From Saprospiraceae bacterium (GTDB lineage Bacteria; Bacteroidota; Bacteroidia; Chitinophagales; Saprospiraceae): a stretch of DNA of 55,989 bases. Numbering within the stretch: the stretch's first letter is position 1; each line of letters starts with the position of its first letter. The stretch covers positions 1-55,989 of the forward strand of contig JADKGL010000033.1 in assembly GCA_016722295.1 (NCBI GenBank), given 5' to 3'. The translations under genes were made by a program, and so were the position numbers. Positions 9,052 to 19,050 of this stretch are shown here, piece by piece. The notes beneath the pieces are model-generated. The model was not told the DNA's origin. It searched no databases and saw only the letters and a program-made list of their open reading frames with translations.

Positions 9052-11662
9052 ATATTGTGAAAAGAATATCCATGATTACCCAGGCGGAACTCCAGGTTTA
9101 CCAATCAATTCGAGAGAAGCATATGATGTAGCATGTGATTTCTATTATGCATTGTTTGATACAGCGCATTGGGATCGCAAGTATGAGTTAGTATGGGGAC
9201 AAGATGGATATGCATTATCAACATGTGCAGTAGCACCGGAGATCGATGCAAGAAACAATATCCATTGCGGACAAGGAAGTATCACAAGAACATTTGGATT
9301 TGGAACAGCATGGAGAAATATCACAGCATCACAGACGATCTATATCGTTGATTGCGATCCATTCTGGATTTCAGGTGTATGTTTTGATATCTTAGATGAT
9401 ATTACATGGGGACCAAACGAATGTTCAGTAGTACCGACAATACCAGGTTGTGGACCTAGAGACTGGTCACCAGATAATCCAGCATTAGGAAGACCTAAAG
9501 TTGTAAATGGAGCAGATGACAATTGTGCATTAATCGCGATTGAATACAAAGACGAAAGATTCACAGTAGAACCAGATGCATGTTTAAAGATCATCAGAAC
9601 TTGGACAGTAATCGACTGGTGTCAGTATGACCCAACAGACTTATGCTGGAATGGCTTAGGAAGATGGGAGTATACAGAGATCATCAAGGTAGCAGATACA
9701 GATGCACCAGTGGTGAGCTGTGGAGCACCAGATTGTTCAGGTCAAGGACTTGCAACAATAGATGCAAGAACAGGCTTATGCGTAAACCATATCACATTGA
9801 CAGCATCAGCATTTGATAGCTGTTCACCAGTGGATTGGTTGAAGTGGGAATATAAGATAGATATCTGGAATGATGGCAAAGGAATCCATGGCGGTTATGA
9901 TTACCGAGTAGGATCATTGACACAGAAAGAAAGAGCAGCAGGAGATACAGCATTAGTAAATCACAATGATTATGCAGATGACAGATTCAATCCGTTTGAT
10001 GCAAGTGGAACATATCCATTGGGTATACACAAGATCAAGTGGTTTGTGGAAGACGGTTGTGGTAATGTAGGTGTATGCGAGACATTATTTGAAGTAAAAG
10101 ATTGCAAGAAACCAACGCCATACTGTTTGACAGGAATTATCACAGTACCAATGCCAGCTACAGGATGTATTGATATCTGGGCAGTAGATTTGAACTTAGG
10201 AAGCTTTGACAATTGTACACCGAAAGACAAGTTGAAGTTTTATTTCAATGGAGATAAGACAGCTACAAGTCGTACAATCTGTTGCGAAGATTTCGTAGCA
10301 GCAGGAGCAGGAGACGAGTTGATCTTAGACGTAGAAATGTGGGTAGAAGATGAGGAAGGAAATACAGATTTCTGTAAGACACAAATCATCATCCAAGATG
10401 TAAACGATGTATGTCCAAACGGAGGATCATTTGGAAAGATTACTGGAGCTATCAAAACTATAAAGAATGAAGAAGCTAAGTCAGTAAACATGGAATTATT
10501 AAAGAATGGTCAAATGATGAAGCAAGGAACAGGAAGTCCATATGCATTCTTGAATTTGGCAAAAGATGTAGAATACACAGTTAAGCCAAATCGTAACGAC
10601 GACCATTTAAATGGAGTAACAACTGCAGATATCGTGAAAATACAGAAGCATATCTTAGGTCAAGAGGCAATCACAAGCCCATACTTATTGATAGCAGCGG
10701 ATGTTAACGCGACAAACACAATTACAGCAGCAGATATGTCAGAGATCAGAAAATTGATCTTAGGTGTGACAAGCGAGTTCAAATCAGTGAAATCATGGAC
10801 ATTTGTACCGAATTCATATGTATTTGCAGATCCTACAACACCATGGTCAGCACCAAGAACTGCAAACGTGATGTTGAATGCAGCATCAAAGACAGCAGAT
10901 TTCTATGCGATCAAGATGGGAGATATCAATGAGAATGCAAGAGCAGGAGTAGCAGGAGCTGCTACGACTAGAAGTGCAGGAACATTGAATTTCGAGATCA
11001 ATGACAAAGCAGTACAAGCAGGTGAGACTTACAAAGTATCGTTCAAGTCAAGTGACTTCAACAATATCAGTGGTTACCAGTTCACAATGAAATTTGATGC
11101 ATCAGCGCTTACATTCGAAGGAGTAGAAGCAGGATCATTGAAGACAACAGAAGGCAACTTTGGATTATCAAGAGTAAGTAACGGAATCATCACAACAAGC
11201 TGGAACTCAAACAAGGGAGAAAGCTATGGTGCAGAAGAAGTATTATTCACAGTAGTATTCAAAGCAAACAAATCAATAAACATCGGATCAGCGATCGCGA
11301 TCAATAGTGAAGTGACTACAGCAGAAGCATACGACGTATCATTGAATGCGAAGAATGTGAAGTTGAGCGCAAGAACAAATACAGGAGTAGTAGAGACAGC
11401 AGTGTTTGAATTATTCCAGAATGAGCCAAATCCATTTAACAAGCAGACAGTAGTATCATTCAATTTACCAACAGCAGCAGCAGCAACATTAACAATGTAT
11501 GATGTAACTGGCAAGGTATTGCGAGTATACGAGATCGAAGGAGTGAAAGGAGTTAACACAAAGGTGATTAACAAATCAGATCTTAATGGAAATGGAGTGA
11601 TCTACTATCAATTAGATGCTGCGAACTTCACAGCAACTAAGAGAATGGTAGTGATCGACTAA
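9032..11662 (+). CDS. Giant Cys-rich T9SS surface protein, copy 2, C-terminal part (dockerin, cohesin-like, sorting domain)
   Basis: Continuation of the preceding frame after the single-base indel at 9030-9033; the first ATG in this frame is at 9152, but the sequence is coherent from 9032. It includes the segment that copy 1 has lost (8980-9253, with residues such as YCEKNIHDYPGGTPGLP). Parts in order: Cys-rich HYR-like modules, small Ig/SdrD-like fold, two-repeat dockerin (about 10590-10790), cohesin-like domain (about 10978-11370), T9SS type A sorting domain (about 11395-11662). In the second dockerin repeat (DVNATNTITAAD) the ligand-like residues at positions 1, 3, 5 and 12 are kept, so calcium binding is plausible. 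This is the same C-terminal cassette as in copy 1 and in the gene at 39898. Confidence 0.87.
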   Translation, partial: KDIVCHRYCEKNIHDYPGGTPGLPINSREAYDVACDFYYALFDTAHWDRKYELVWGQDGYALSTCAVAPEIDARNNIHCGQGSITRTFGFGTAWRNITASQTIYIVDCDPFWISGVCFDILDDITWGPNECSVVPTIPGCGPRDWSPDNPALGRPKVVNGADDNCALIAIEYKDERFTVEPDACLKIIRTWTVIDWCQYDPTDLCWNGLGRWEYTEIIKVADTDAPVVSCGAPDCSGQGLATIDARTGLCVNHITLTASAFDSCSPVDWLKWEYKIDIWNDGKGIHGGYDYRVGSLTQKERAAGDTALVNHNDYADDRFNPFDASGTYPLGIHKIKWFVEDGCGNVGVCETLFEVKDCKKPTPYCLTGIITVPMPATGCIDIWAVDLNLGSFDNCTPKDKLKFYFNGDKTATSRTICCEDFVAAGAGDELILDVEMWVEDEEGNTDFCKTQIIIQDVNDVCPNGGSFGKITGAIKTIKNEEAKSVNMELLKNGQMMKQGTGSPYAFLNLAKDVEYTVKPNRNDDHLNGVTTADIVKIQKHILGQEAITSPYLLIAADVNATNTITAADMSEIRKLILGVTSEFKSVKSWTFVPNSYVFADPTTPWSAPRTANVMLNAASKTADFYAIKMGDINENARAGVAGAATTRSAGTLNFEINDKAVQAGETYKVSFKSSDFNNISGYQFTMKFDASALTFEGVEAGSLKTTEGNFGLSRVSNGIITTSWNSNKGESYGAEEVLFTVVFKANKSINIGSAIAINSEVTTAEAYDVSLNAKNVKLSARTNTGVVETAVFELFQNEPNPFNKQTVVSFNLPTAAAATLTMYDVTGKVLRVYEIEGVKGVNTKVINKSDLNGNGVIYYQLDAANFTATKRMVVID

Positions 11663-11735
11663 ACAAAAAGTTAATCATGAGATAGCTTAGCTCGCCCCAA
11701 AGAGCAAAAGCGCAGATAAATCGGTTTTTGGGATG

Positions 11736-11771
11736 GCCTCTCTTCAAGCAATTGAAGGGGGGCTTTTTTAT
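11736..11771 (+). terminator. Rho-independent terminator after copy 2
   Basis: Same hairpin as after copy 1: GCCTCTCTTCAA / TTGAAGGGGGGC plus a T run. The upstream bases 11663-11735 repeat the conserved 3' element with GGTTTTTGGGATGG. Confidence 0.85.
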
Positions 11772-11831
11772 TTGGGTTTAAATTAAATAGGATCCAAAAG
11801 ATTCATTAGTTTCGTGGCTTAATTTAGGATC

Positions 11832-14800
11832 ATGAAAGTTTTTTCCTTTATCAGCTTGGTAATTTTTGGTTGTTTCAGTTTTGAATTAATTGGGCAAGGT
11901 ATGTCTAAGGAGCTAGCCTCAGTTTCATGGAGAGCCATTGGACCAGCAATAGCATCCGGTAGAATCTCAGATTTTGCTGTAAATGCAAATAATCCGTCAG
12001 AATACTATGTAGCTGTAGCTTCAGGAGGAGTTTGGAAGACTACAAATAAGGGAACTAATTTTCAGCCCATTTTTGAAAGTGAAGGATCCTATTCAATTGG
12101 TTGTGTTAGTCTGGATCCAAATAATGCTTCGACTGTCTGGGTCGGAACTGGGGAGAATAATAATCAACGTTCAGTAGCTTATGGCGACGGCGTTTATAAA
12201 TCAGAAGATGGTGGTAAATCCTGGAAAAATATGGGTTTGAAAACTTCTGAACATATTGCAAAAATTATCATAGATCCGACAAACTCAAATACTATTTATG
12301 TAGCAGCCTATGGACCAGTTTGGAAAGAAGGTGGAGAACGAGGTGTTTATAAAAGTGAAGATGGAGGTTTGACATGGAAAAATGTAAAATCAGTGAGTCA
12401 GTATACAGGTTGTAATGATCTACTTATAGATCCCAAGAATCCTAAAGTATTATATGCTGCATTCCATCAAAGAATGCGAAAAGTTTTTACTTATATTGGA
12501 GGAGGTCCAGAGTCCGCAGTATTTAAATCGATAGATGGTGGTATTAATTGGAAAAAAATTGAAGGGCTTCCGAGTGGAGATATCGGAAGAATTGGGATAG
12601 CTATAAGTTCAATTAAGTCGGAAGTACTCTATGCAGTGGTTGAGGCGAAAGAAGATAAAGGTGGGATTTATAGATCAAAAGATAGTGGAGTAAGTTGGAC
12701 AAAAATGTCTAGTACATTTACTTCTGGTAATTATTATCAAGAGATTGATTGCGATCCCCATGATGTGAATAAAATATATATCACAGACACCTATTATAAA
12801 GTATCATATGATGGTGGAAAAACTGTATCGAATTTAGGCGAGATAAATAAGCATATAGACAACCACGCCATATGGGTGGATCCAAAAGATCCAAATCATT
12901 TATTGGTAGGTTGTGATGGTGGTATTTATGAGACATATGATCATGCAAAGACTTGGGATTTTAAATCAAATCTTTCGATAACTCAATTTTATAAGGTATC
13001 AACTGATAATGCTTATCCATTTTACAATGTTCATGGAGGAACACAAGACAATTGTAGTTTTGGTGGACCAAGTAGAACGACTTCAATCAATGGAATTACT
13101 AATTCTGATTGGTTCGTAACTTCAATAGGAGATGGTTTTGAGTCGCAGGTCGATCCTACTGATCCCAATATAATTTATGCTCAAAGTCAGTATGGAGGCC
13201 TAGTACGGTACGATCATTCAAATGGTGAATATTTGTTTATTAAACCTGTAGAAAAGGAATCTGATGCTCCTTATCGTTGGAATTGGGATGCTCCTCTATT
13301 AATCAGTCAACACAATCCAAAACGTTTATATTTTGGCGCAAATCGTTTATTTAAAACTGATGACCAAGGAAATTCTTGGACTGCCATAAGTGATGATTTA
13401 TCAAGACAGGTGGATCGCAATAAAATCCAAGTGATGGATAAAGTATGGTCTGTTGATGCAATTGCAAAAAATATGAGTACTGACATTTTTGGCCAGACAA
13501 CTTCTATTGCAGAATCAAAGTTTGATGAAAATATAATTTGGGTTGGCACTGATGATGGCTTGATACAATTGACTATGGATGGTGGAAAAACGTGGAAGAA
13601 AATTGACAAAATTAATGGAGTTCCAGATCAGTCTTATGTGCATCAGATTATCGCTTCATTGCATGATAAAAACACAGCATATGTTTGCTTTAATCATCAC
13701 CGCTATGGCGATTTCAAACCTTATTTATTAAAAACAAGTGATGGTGGAAATACATGGAAAATGATAGTCAGTGATTTACCGCAACGTGGATCTATTTATT
13801 CCATTGCAGAGGATCATGTAGATCCCGATTTGTTGTTTGTTGGAACAGAATTTGGATGCTATTTTTCTAATGATAATGGACAGCATTGGATTCAGTTAAA
13901 AAATGGTTTGCCAACAATAGCAGTGCGCGATATTGAACTTCAGCGAAGAGAAAATGATATTGTAATCGCAACATTTGGGAGAGGGTTTTATGTCCTTGAT
14001 GATTATTCTCATTTGAGAAATAGTAAATCACTTACGATTGATAAAAGTGCTAAAATATTTCCAGTGAGAGATGCTTTAATGTATATCCAAAGAACACCGA
14101 TTGGCTTACGAGACAAAGGTCATCTGGGAAGTAATTATTTTACAGCCGCAAATCCAACTTTTGGCGCTCAAATCAGATTTTATGTTAAAGAAGAAAATAA
14201 GAAATTAAAGGAACTTCGAAAAGAAAAGGAAAAGGCAAAATTAGAGAAAGGCGAGAAAATAGATTATCCTAGCATCGAAGAATTACGAGCAGAAGATCAG
14301 CAGTCTGACCCATATTTATTTGTTACGATTTCTGATGAAAATCAACAAGTAATTCAACATATAAAAGTTCCAGCAAAGAAAGGTCTGAATACTGTTTATT
14401 GGAATTTAAGGAGCAAATTAAATTCTCCAATCAATACTAGAAGATCTCCTGAAGCGGATGAATTGTTTGGCGACTTTGAGACTGGCCATTTGGTCATGCC
14501 CGGTAAGTACACTGCTGTCATAAGTAAAAATGTTGATGGGGTGATTACTCAAATTTCAGATCCAATCAGTTTTAATTGTAAATTGCTGCAACAAGGAAAA
14601 TTACAGACAAAAAATATGTCTGAGAATGTCGCATTTTATAAAAAAATAACCGAAACTAATAGGGAATTGGGTGTAGTAAATAATGTATTTACCAAAATGA
14701 AAAGTGAAATACAATCAATGTCATCTGCAGCTTTAGATATTCCAAGTTCCCCAAAAATGTTTGTCGAACCATTGAATGCAATGACAAAAAAAGTAAATGC

Positions 14801-15074
14801 TTTGGCTATTGAATTGTATGGCGATGGGACGAAAAAGTCTCGTGAATTTGAGACGTCTCCAAGTGTGAATGATCGGTTGGGAACAATCGAATATGCATTG
14901 TGGAATTCAAGTTCAAGCATTCCTGAAACGTATAAAGAATCATACCAAATAGCTGTTAAAAAATTGGAGCAAATTAAATCTCAAATAAAAGAACTTCAAG
15001 TTGAGGTAAAGAAAATTCATGGCTTAATGGAAGATGCAAAAGTACCATACATTCCTGGTCGTGAAATCAAATGA
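11832..15074 (+). CDS. Secreted BNR/Asp-box beta-propeller protein (VPS10/sortilin-like, often annotated glycosyl hydrolase)
   Basis: 1080 residues with a signal peptide (MKVFSFISLVIFGCFSFELI). At least eight Asp-box repeats of the form S-x-D-x-G-x-x-W are visible, for example SEDGGKSW, SEDGGLTW, SIDGGINW, SKDSGVSW, TDDQGNSW, TMDGGKTW, TSDGGNTW and SNDNGQHW. These mark a many-bladed (probably double) propeller over roughly residues 30-700. A charged helical stretch near residues 790-830 and a helical C-terminus (about 950-1080) follow. Relatives are called glycosyl hydrolase or VPS10 domain proteins, but catalysis is rarely shown, so I do not assign a reaction. There is no T9SS sorting domain; the end is basic and helical. 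Periplasmic or surface location is inferred. It stands alone after the terminator of copy 2. Confidence 0.85.
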   Translation: MKVFSFISLVIFGCFSFELIGQGMSKELASVSWRAIGPAIASGRISDFAVNANNPSEYYVAVASGGVWKTTNKGTNFQPIFESEGSYSIGCVSLDPNNASTVWVGTGENNNQRSVAYGDGVYKSEDGGKSWKNMGLKTSEHIAKIIIDPTNSNTIYVAAYGPVWKEGGERGVYKSEDGGLTWKNVKSVSQYTGCNDLLIDPKNPKVLYAAFHQRMRKVFTYIGGGPESAVFKSIDGGINWKKIEGLPSGDIGRIGIAISSIKSEVLYAVVEAKEDKGGIYRSKDSGVSWTKMSSTFTSGNYYQEIDCDPHDVNKIYITDTYYKVSYDGGKTVSNLGEINKHIDNHAIWVDPKDPNHLLVGCDGGIYETYDHAKTWDFKSNLSITQFYKVSTDNAYPFYNVHGGTQDNCSFGGPSRTTSINGITNSDWFVTSIGDGFESQVDPTDPNIIYAQSQYGGLVRYDHSNGEYLFIKPVEKESDAPYRWNWDAPLLISQHNPKRLYFGANRLFKTDDQGNSWTAISDDLSRQVDRNKIQVMDKVWSVDAIAKNMSTDIFGQTTSIAESKFDENIIWVGTDDGLIQLTMDGGKTWKKIDKINGVPDQSYVHQIIASLHDKNTAYVCFNHHRYGDFKPYLLKTSDGGNTWKMIVSDLPQRGSIYSIAEDHVDPDLLFVGTEFGCYFSNDNGQHWIQLKNGLPTIAVRDIELQRRENDIVIATFGRGFYVLDDYSHLRNSKSLTIDKSAKIFPVRDALMYIQRTPIGLRDKGHLGSNYFTAANPTFGAQIRFYVKEENKKLKELRKEKEKAKLEKGEKIDYPSIEELRAEDQQSDPYLFVTISDENQQVIQHIKVPAKKGLNTVYWNLRSKLNSPINTRRSPEADELFGDFETGHLVMPGKYTAVISKNVDGVITQISDPISFNCKLLQQGKLQTKNMSENVAFYKKITETNRELGVVNNVFTKMKSEIQSMSSAALDIPSSPKMFVEPLNAMTKKVNALAIELYGDGTKKSREFETSPSVNDRLGTIEYALWNSSSSIPETYKESYQIAVKKLEQIKSQIKELQVEVKKIHGLMEDAKVPYIPGREIK

Positions 15075-15196
15075 GTAAATAAAATAATTAAATCTTTGAA
15101 ATTAAAGAACCTAGAGTAATAAAATTAGTTGTTAAAAGCAGATTTCTATTCTTTTTTGTAAGTATTAGAAATTTGAATTGCTAAAATAGATATATT

Positions 15197-15910
15197 ATGG
15201 AAATTAGTGACATTAAAAAGGTCTTCTTTGTCCCAGACCACGACAAGTATACACCCGTAAAGGATGAAGAAGCTGAGTTTATGTATAATTTAATAAATGA
15301 AAATAAACTAAAAAACACATTAGAAGTTGGTTTAGGTTATGGAAAATCAGCTTTATATATTTTGTGCGGTGCGTTAAAACACAATAAGAATGTGGATTAC
15401 AAACACATTGTAATGGATCCTTTTCAGTCTAAATATAATTATGGTGCAATTGCTAATTTTAAAAAATTACATGTTGAAAATCAAATAGAATTTAATGAAG
15501 AGTATTCGCATTTTGTTTTACCTAAAATTGTACAATCAAATCGAAAATTTGATTTTATATTAATTGATGGCGGACATAAATTCGATGACCAATTTGTTGA
15601 TTTTTACTATGCTGACTTATTAGCTGAGAAATCGGCTTTTATTTTGTTTCATGATACGTGGATGAGAAGCACTGCCTTATTAGTTTCATATATTAAAACC
15701 AATCGAAAAGATTATAAGCATATTCATGTACCTTTAAGAAATTTATGCTTATTTCAAAAAATTTCGACTGATCAACGCGATTGGCTTCATTTTAAAGAAT
15801 TTTATTCGTTGAATTCTTTTTTTCGATACAGGCTTGTAAAATGGTTTAATGGAGAATCTAAGTCAGTTCAATACCTACTTAAATTTAAGGATTATTTTAC
15901 TAGAAAATAA
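15197..15910 (+). CDS. Class I SAM-dependent methyltransferase
   Basis: 237 residues, cytoplasmic, no signal peptide. Motif I is LEVGLGYGKSAL near residues 42-53, the acidic strand reads HIVMDPFQ, and a later strand reads FDFILIDGGHKFDDQ, followed by ILFHDTWMR. This layout fits the Methyltransf_24 group of O-methyltransferase-like enzymes, which often act on sugars or surface glycans. The substrate cannot be told from sequence. It is 122 bases after the propeller gene with no terminator seen between, and it faces the convergent regulator gene. Confidence 0.75.
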   Translation: MEISDIKKVFFVPDHDKYTPVKDEEAEFMYNLINENKLKNTLEVGLGYGKSALYILCGALKHNKNVDYKHIVMDPFQSKYNYGAIANFKKLHVENQIEFNEEYSHFVLPKIVQSNRKFDFILIDGGHKFDDQFVDFYYADLLAEKSAFILFHDTWMRSTALLVSYIKTNRKDYKHIHVPLRNLCLFQKISTDQRDWLHFKEFYSLNSFFRYRLVKWFNGESKSVQYLLKFKDYFTRK

Positions 15911-16019
15911 ATTCTAAGTTCGAATTGGTATTCATAGCAATCGAGTGTATCTTTACTATAGAAAGGCACTCAAAGGATAAAAGAATAATCTGTTCCCTTT
16001 GATGTTTTAAAAAATTAAA

Positions 16020-16778
16020 CTATAACTCAGATCCTTGTTCTCCACGAACTATCATTCTGAATCCATTGCCATGAATATTTGTAATTTCAATAGTTTCATC
16101 TTTTGCTAAATATTTTCGCAATTTTGTCACAAATACATCCATGCTTCTTGCAGTGAAATAATTATCCTCTCCCCAGATCTTCGTTAATGCTTCAGATCTT
16201 GGAAGGACGTTATTTCTATATTTACAAAACAATTTTAATAGCATTGCTTCTTTAGGCGAGAGTTTTACTTTTTCGGTTATTTGCTCCCCATCTTTCAAAT
16301 ATAAAAATCGCAATGGGTAATTAAAGTGATATATTCCTATACGGATTTCTTCTTCTTCCTCTTGCTCTTCTTCACCTGTTTGTTTCTTGGTGCGTCGAAG
16401 AATAGCATTGACACGGTACAATAACTCCTCAGAATTAAATGGTTTTGTAACATAATCATCACCTCCGATTCGGAATCCCTCAAGAATATCTTCCTTAAGT
16501 GTCTTTGCTGTAAGAAAAATTATAGGAAGTTCGGGATTTTTGGAGCGAATGTCTTTAGCAAGTGAAAAGCCATCTTTCCTAGGCATCATCACGTCAGTAA
16601 TGCAAATATCATATTCAGCTCTACGGAACTGTTCAAATCCATCGATTCCATCTACAGCAAGATCTACTGTAAATCCATGCATTTCAAGGTAAGATCTCAA
16701 TACATCTCCAAAATTCCGATCATCTTCGACCAAAAGGATTCGTGAAGAGGTGGTTTGCTCCTGTTTTGTTGCGATCAT
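16020..16778 (-). CDS. OmpR-family response regulator
   Basis: 252 residues. The receiver domain starts at RILLVEDD (acidic pair near residue 19), the phosphoacceptor is D62 in ICITDVMMP, the conserved Thr/Ser and Lys are in FLTAK and VTKPF (K112). A very acidic linker (GEEEQEEEEE, about 135-144) leads to a winged-helix DNA-binding domain with VFVTKLRKYL. It is the partner of the kinase 64 bases upstream on the same strand. The pair resembles the RprX/RprY-type systems of Bacteroidota. The signal sensed and the target genes are unknown. Confidence 0.9.
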   Translation of the reverse strand: MIATKQEQTTSSRILLVEDDRNFGDVLRSYLEMHGFTVDLAVDGIDGFEQFRRAEYDICITDVMMPRKDGFSLAKDIRSKNPELPIIFLTAKTLKEDILEGFRIGGDDYVTKPFNSEELLYRVNAILRRTKKQTGEEEQEEEEEIRIGIYHFNYPLRFLYLKDGEQITEKVKLSPKEAMLLKLFCKYRNNVLPRSEALTKIWGEDNYFTARSMDVFVTKLRKYLAKDETIEITNIHGNGFRMIVRGEQGSEL

Positions 16779-16842
16779 AAGGGATATTTTATATTATAAC
16801 GCTGTTTTCTGTAAAAAGTGGTCTAAAAGTAAGATAAATATT

Positions 16843-18219
16843 TTAACTAATATGAATTGGTAGGTCAAGAATGAAAGTACTGCCATGATTTAACTCACTG
16901 ATGATACGAATTTTGCCATTGTGGGCATGCACCATAGCTTTAACATAACTCAAACCCAGTCCAAATCCTTTGACATTATGTAAATTGCCAGTTGGCACCC
17001 TATAGAATTTTTCAAAAATTAATTTTTGTGATTCCTTCGTCATGCCAATTCCTGAATCTTGTACTGAGATTTCAAGATTCATTGTGCCAGTATTCCGTGT
17101 TCGTATTACTATTTTGGGCGATTCTGGACTATATTTATTGGCATTATCCAAAAGATTATAAATAATATTTGTCAGGTGGGTTTGATCTGCGTACACATTG
17201 CTTTGTGTTGCTTTGAGTTCCATTTCTAATGTTCCATGGCGTTGTGTGACTTGAAGGTTGATATTATTTACAGCTTGTTGGATGATCTCATGTACATCTA
17301 ATGAGCGCAGACTTAACTGGAAGTCATGCTTGTCAAGTAAGGCCATCTGAAGGACTTTTTCTACTTGTGAGAGCATTCTTCGGTTTTCTTGTTTGATGAT
17401 ATCTGCGAATCGCTTTATTTTATCGGGAGAATTAATGATCATAGGACTCATTATGGAGTCAGATGCTAATGAAATAGTTGCAATAGGTGTTTTAAATTCA
17501 TGAGTCATATTATTAACGAAGTCATTTTTTATTTCAGAAAGTTTTTTCTGTCGAAAAACAACATAGATGACATATGAAAAACATGCCAATATTAACGATA
17601 TTAATAAAATAGATAAACTTAGAATAGGCCAAACTGATTTCCATAACCATTTCTGTTTGGTGGGAAAACTCAATTTTAAAATACCTGATGACCCCACTAT
17701 ACTATTGAATAATTCAACTTCGTATGTAGATTCTTTTGGAAATTGGGCTGGGTCTATTTCTGCTGCTGATGACTTCTCATTTTCTCCTAAAGTGACTACA
17801 AAATTGCCATTGTGGATAATATAGGATTTCATTTTTAGATCAAAGACACTATATGAGAATTTCATTGAGTGATCAATGTCTTTCAATTCTTCTTTTATTA
17901 AAAAATCTAAATTTTTTGGATCAATTCTTTTGTCTAAGCTTGGAGGATTGATTCGATTCAATCTGTCTTTCATTTCTTCAAGTTCTTTCTGCTGCTCCCA
18001 ACTCCCTTTGAGCGCAATGTATTGTTCAGAAAGGTTCAAATAATCTCCATTATCTTCGATTCGTGCTGCGACTCGCTTAAGTGATTCTTTTATCGCTTTT
18101 TCAAATTGCTCCTCTTTTAATTGTACGGACCAATTAATCCAATACCATTGTATAATCGCAGTACCCAACAATGCGATTGCCATTAGTCCAACTGTTAGAT
18201 AAATTGCTCGTTGATTCAA
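16843..18219 (-). CDS. Membrane sensor histidine kinase
   Basis: 458 residues. TM1 is at about residues 8-27 and TM2 at about 197-222, enclosing a periplasmic sensor region of about 170 residues with coiled-coil character. The H-box is NNMTHEFKTPIATIS with phospho-His H240; the N-box is NIIYNLLDNANKYSP; the G boxes are VQDSGIGM and GFGLGLSYVK. It is complete. The response regulator follows on the same strand, so one operon with the kinase first is likely. The overall plan resembles RprX of Bacteroides. Ligand unknown. Confidence 0.9.
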   Translation of the reverse strand: MNQRAIYLTVGLMAIALLGTAIIQWYWINWSVQLKEEQFEKAIKESLKRVAARIEDNGDYLNLSEQYIALKGSWEQQKELEEMKDRLNRINPPSLDKRIDPKNLDFLIKEELKDIDHSMKFSYSVFDLKMKSYIIHNGNFVVTLGENEKSSAAEIDPAQFPKESTYEVELFNSIVGSSGILKLSFPTKQKWLWKSVWPILSLSILLISLILACFSYVIYVVFRQKKLSEIKNDFVNNMTHEFKTPIATISLASDSIMSPMIINSPDKIKRFADIIKQENRRMLSQVEKVLQMALLDKHDFQLSLRSLDVHEIIQQAVNNINLQVTQRHGTLEMELKATQSNVYADQTHLTNIIYNLLDNANKYSPESPKIVIRTRNTGTMNLEISVQDSGIGMTKESQKLIFEKFYRVPTGNLHNVKGFGLGLSYVKAMVHAHNGKIRIISELNHGSTFILDLPIHIS

Positions 18220-18298
18220 ATGCGTTTTTATTTTGTAACTGAATTTAAAATACTTTCATTGGAGGAAGAATCTATTTTAACGCTACTTTAACCTGGTA

Positions 18299-19039
18299 TT
18301 ATCTACCTTCTTCATTCAATATATTACTATTGTATTTCAAATATTTTAGAATGATATATAAAATTAATGAAAAGCAAGTTGAAATAAACCAAAAGGAATA
18401 GTCAATTGTGATTTTTCCTTGCAATACATAATTTCGAATTAAATAAAATAAATAAAACAATGCAAACATTGCTGCCAAACCATTCTTTTCTTTTTTTAAA
18501 ACTTTTCTCCAACTAAAATATAAATTGGCTTTCTGAAATTGACTAAAATTAGGAACAAAAGCTGGTGTTTTCAAAGCCCATTTGGTATAAATTTCACCAA
18601 ATTTTTTACGCAAAAATTGTTCTTCCGCAAACATTATTCGTTCGTAATATAAGTAGAACACTAATATATAAATTAGTACAAACCAAATATTGTGTGTCAA
18701 CATGGCTAAACCAAGATACATCAAAAAATTGCCAACATAAAGTGGGTGGCGAACAGTAGAATAAATGCCCAGTTGATTGACTGTGTCAGCGACCTGAGTC
18801 TCTGTATTTCTACCCGATGTATTTGCAGGAGTATATCCCACTGTAACAACTCGGACGATCAAACCTAAAAAAGAAACCAATAAACAAATATAAGGATAAT
18901 AAGCTTCAAATGGATCAATTGAATTTTTTAATGTGAAATAAAAAACTATAATTCCGCCAATGAGTATAATATTGGGAAAATGGCTTCTGTATTTGAATAA
19001 AAAATTACCTTGAGATTCAAATTCTTCTTGTAATGGCAT
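18299..19039 (-). CDS. Isoprenylcysteine carboxyl methyltransferase (ICMT/PEMT)-like integral membrane protein
   Basis: 246 residues with several membrane segments. The core signature of this family is present: RHPLYVGNFLMYLGLA, then YYERIMFAEEQFLRKKFG and EIYTKWALKTPAFVP, which form the SAM- and lipid-facing active site in characterised relatives. Family members methylate lipids, quinone-like or prenyl compounds; the substrate here is unknown. Its start lies 11 bases after the end of lysA on the same strand, so they are probably cotranscribed, although no functional link is evident. Confidence 0.75.
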   Translation of the reverse strand: MPLQEEFESQGNFLFKYRSHFPNIILIGGIIVFYFTLKNSIDPFEAYYPYICLLVSFLGLIVRVVTVGYTPANTSGRNTETQVADTVNQLGIYSTVRHPLYVGNFLMYLGLAMLTHNIWFVLIYILVFYLYYERIMFAEEQFLRKKFGEIYTKWALKTPAFVPNFSQFQKANLYFSWRKVLKKEKNGLAAMFALFYLFYLIRNYVLQGKITIDYSFWFISTCFSLILYIILKYLKYNSNILNEEGR

Positions 19040-19050
19040 GATGTTTAAAT

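Noticed and set aside
1..11662. Insertion sequence or transposon as cause of the duplication
   Set aside because: No transposase, no terminal inverted repeats and no target-site duplication seen at the copy boundaries.
11832..15074. Assigning a glycosidase reaction to the BNR-repeat protein
   Set aside because: Asp-box repeats mark a fold, not catalysis; no sialidase Arg triad or FRIP motif was seen.
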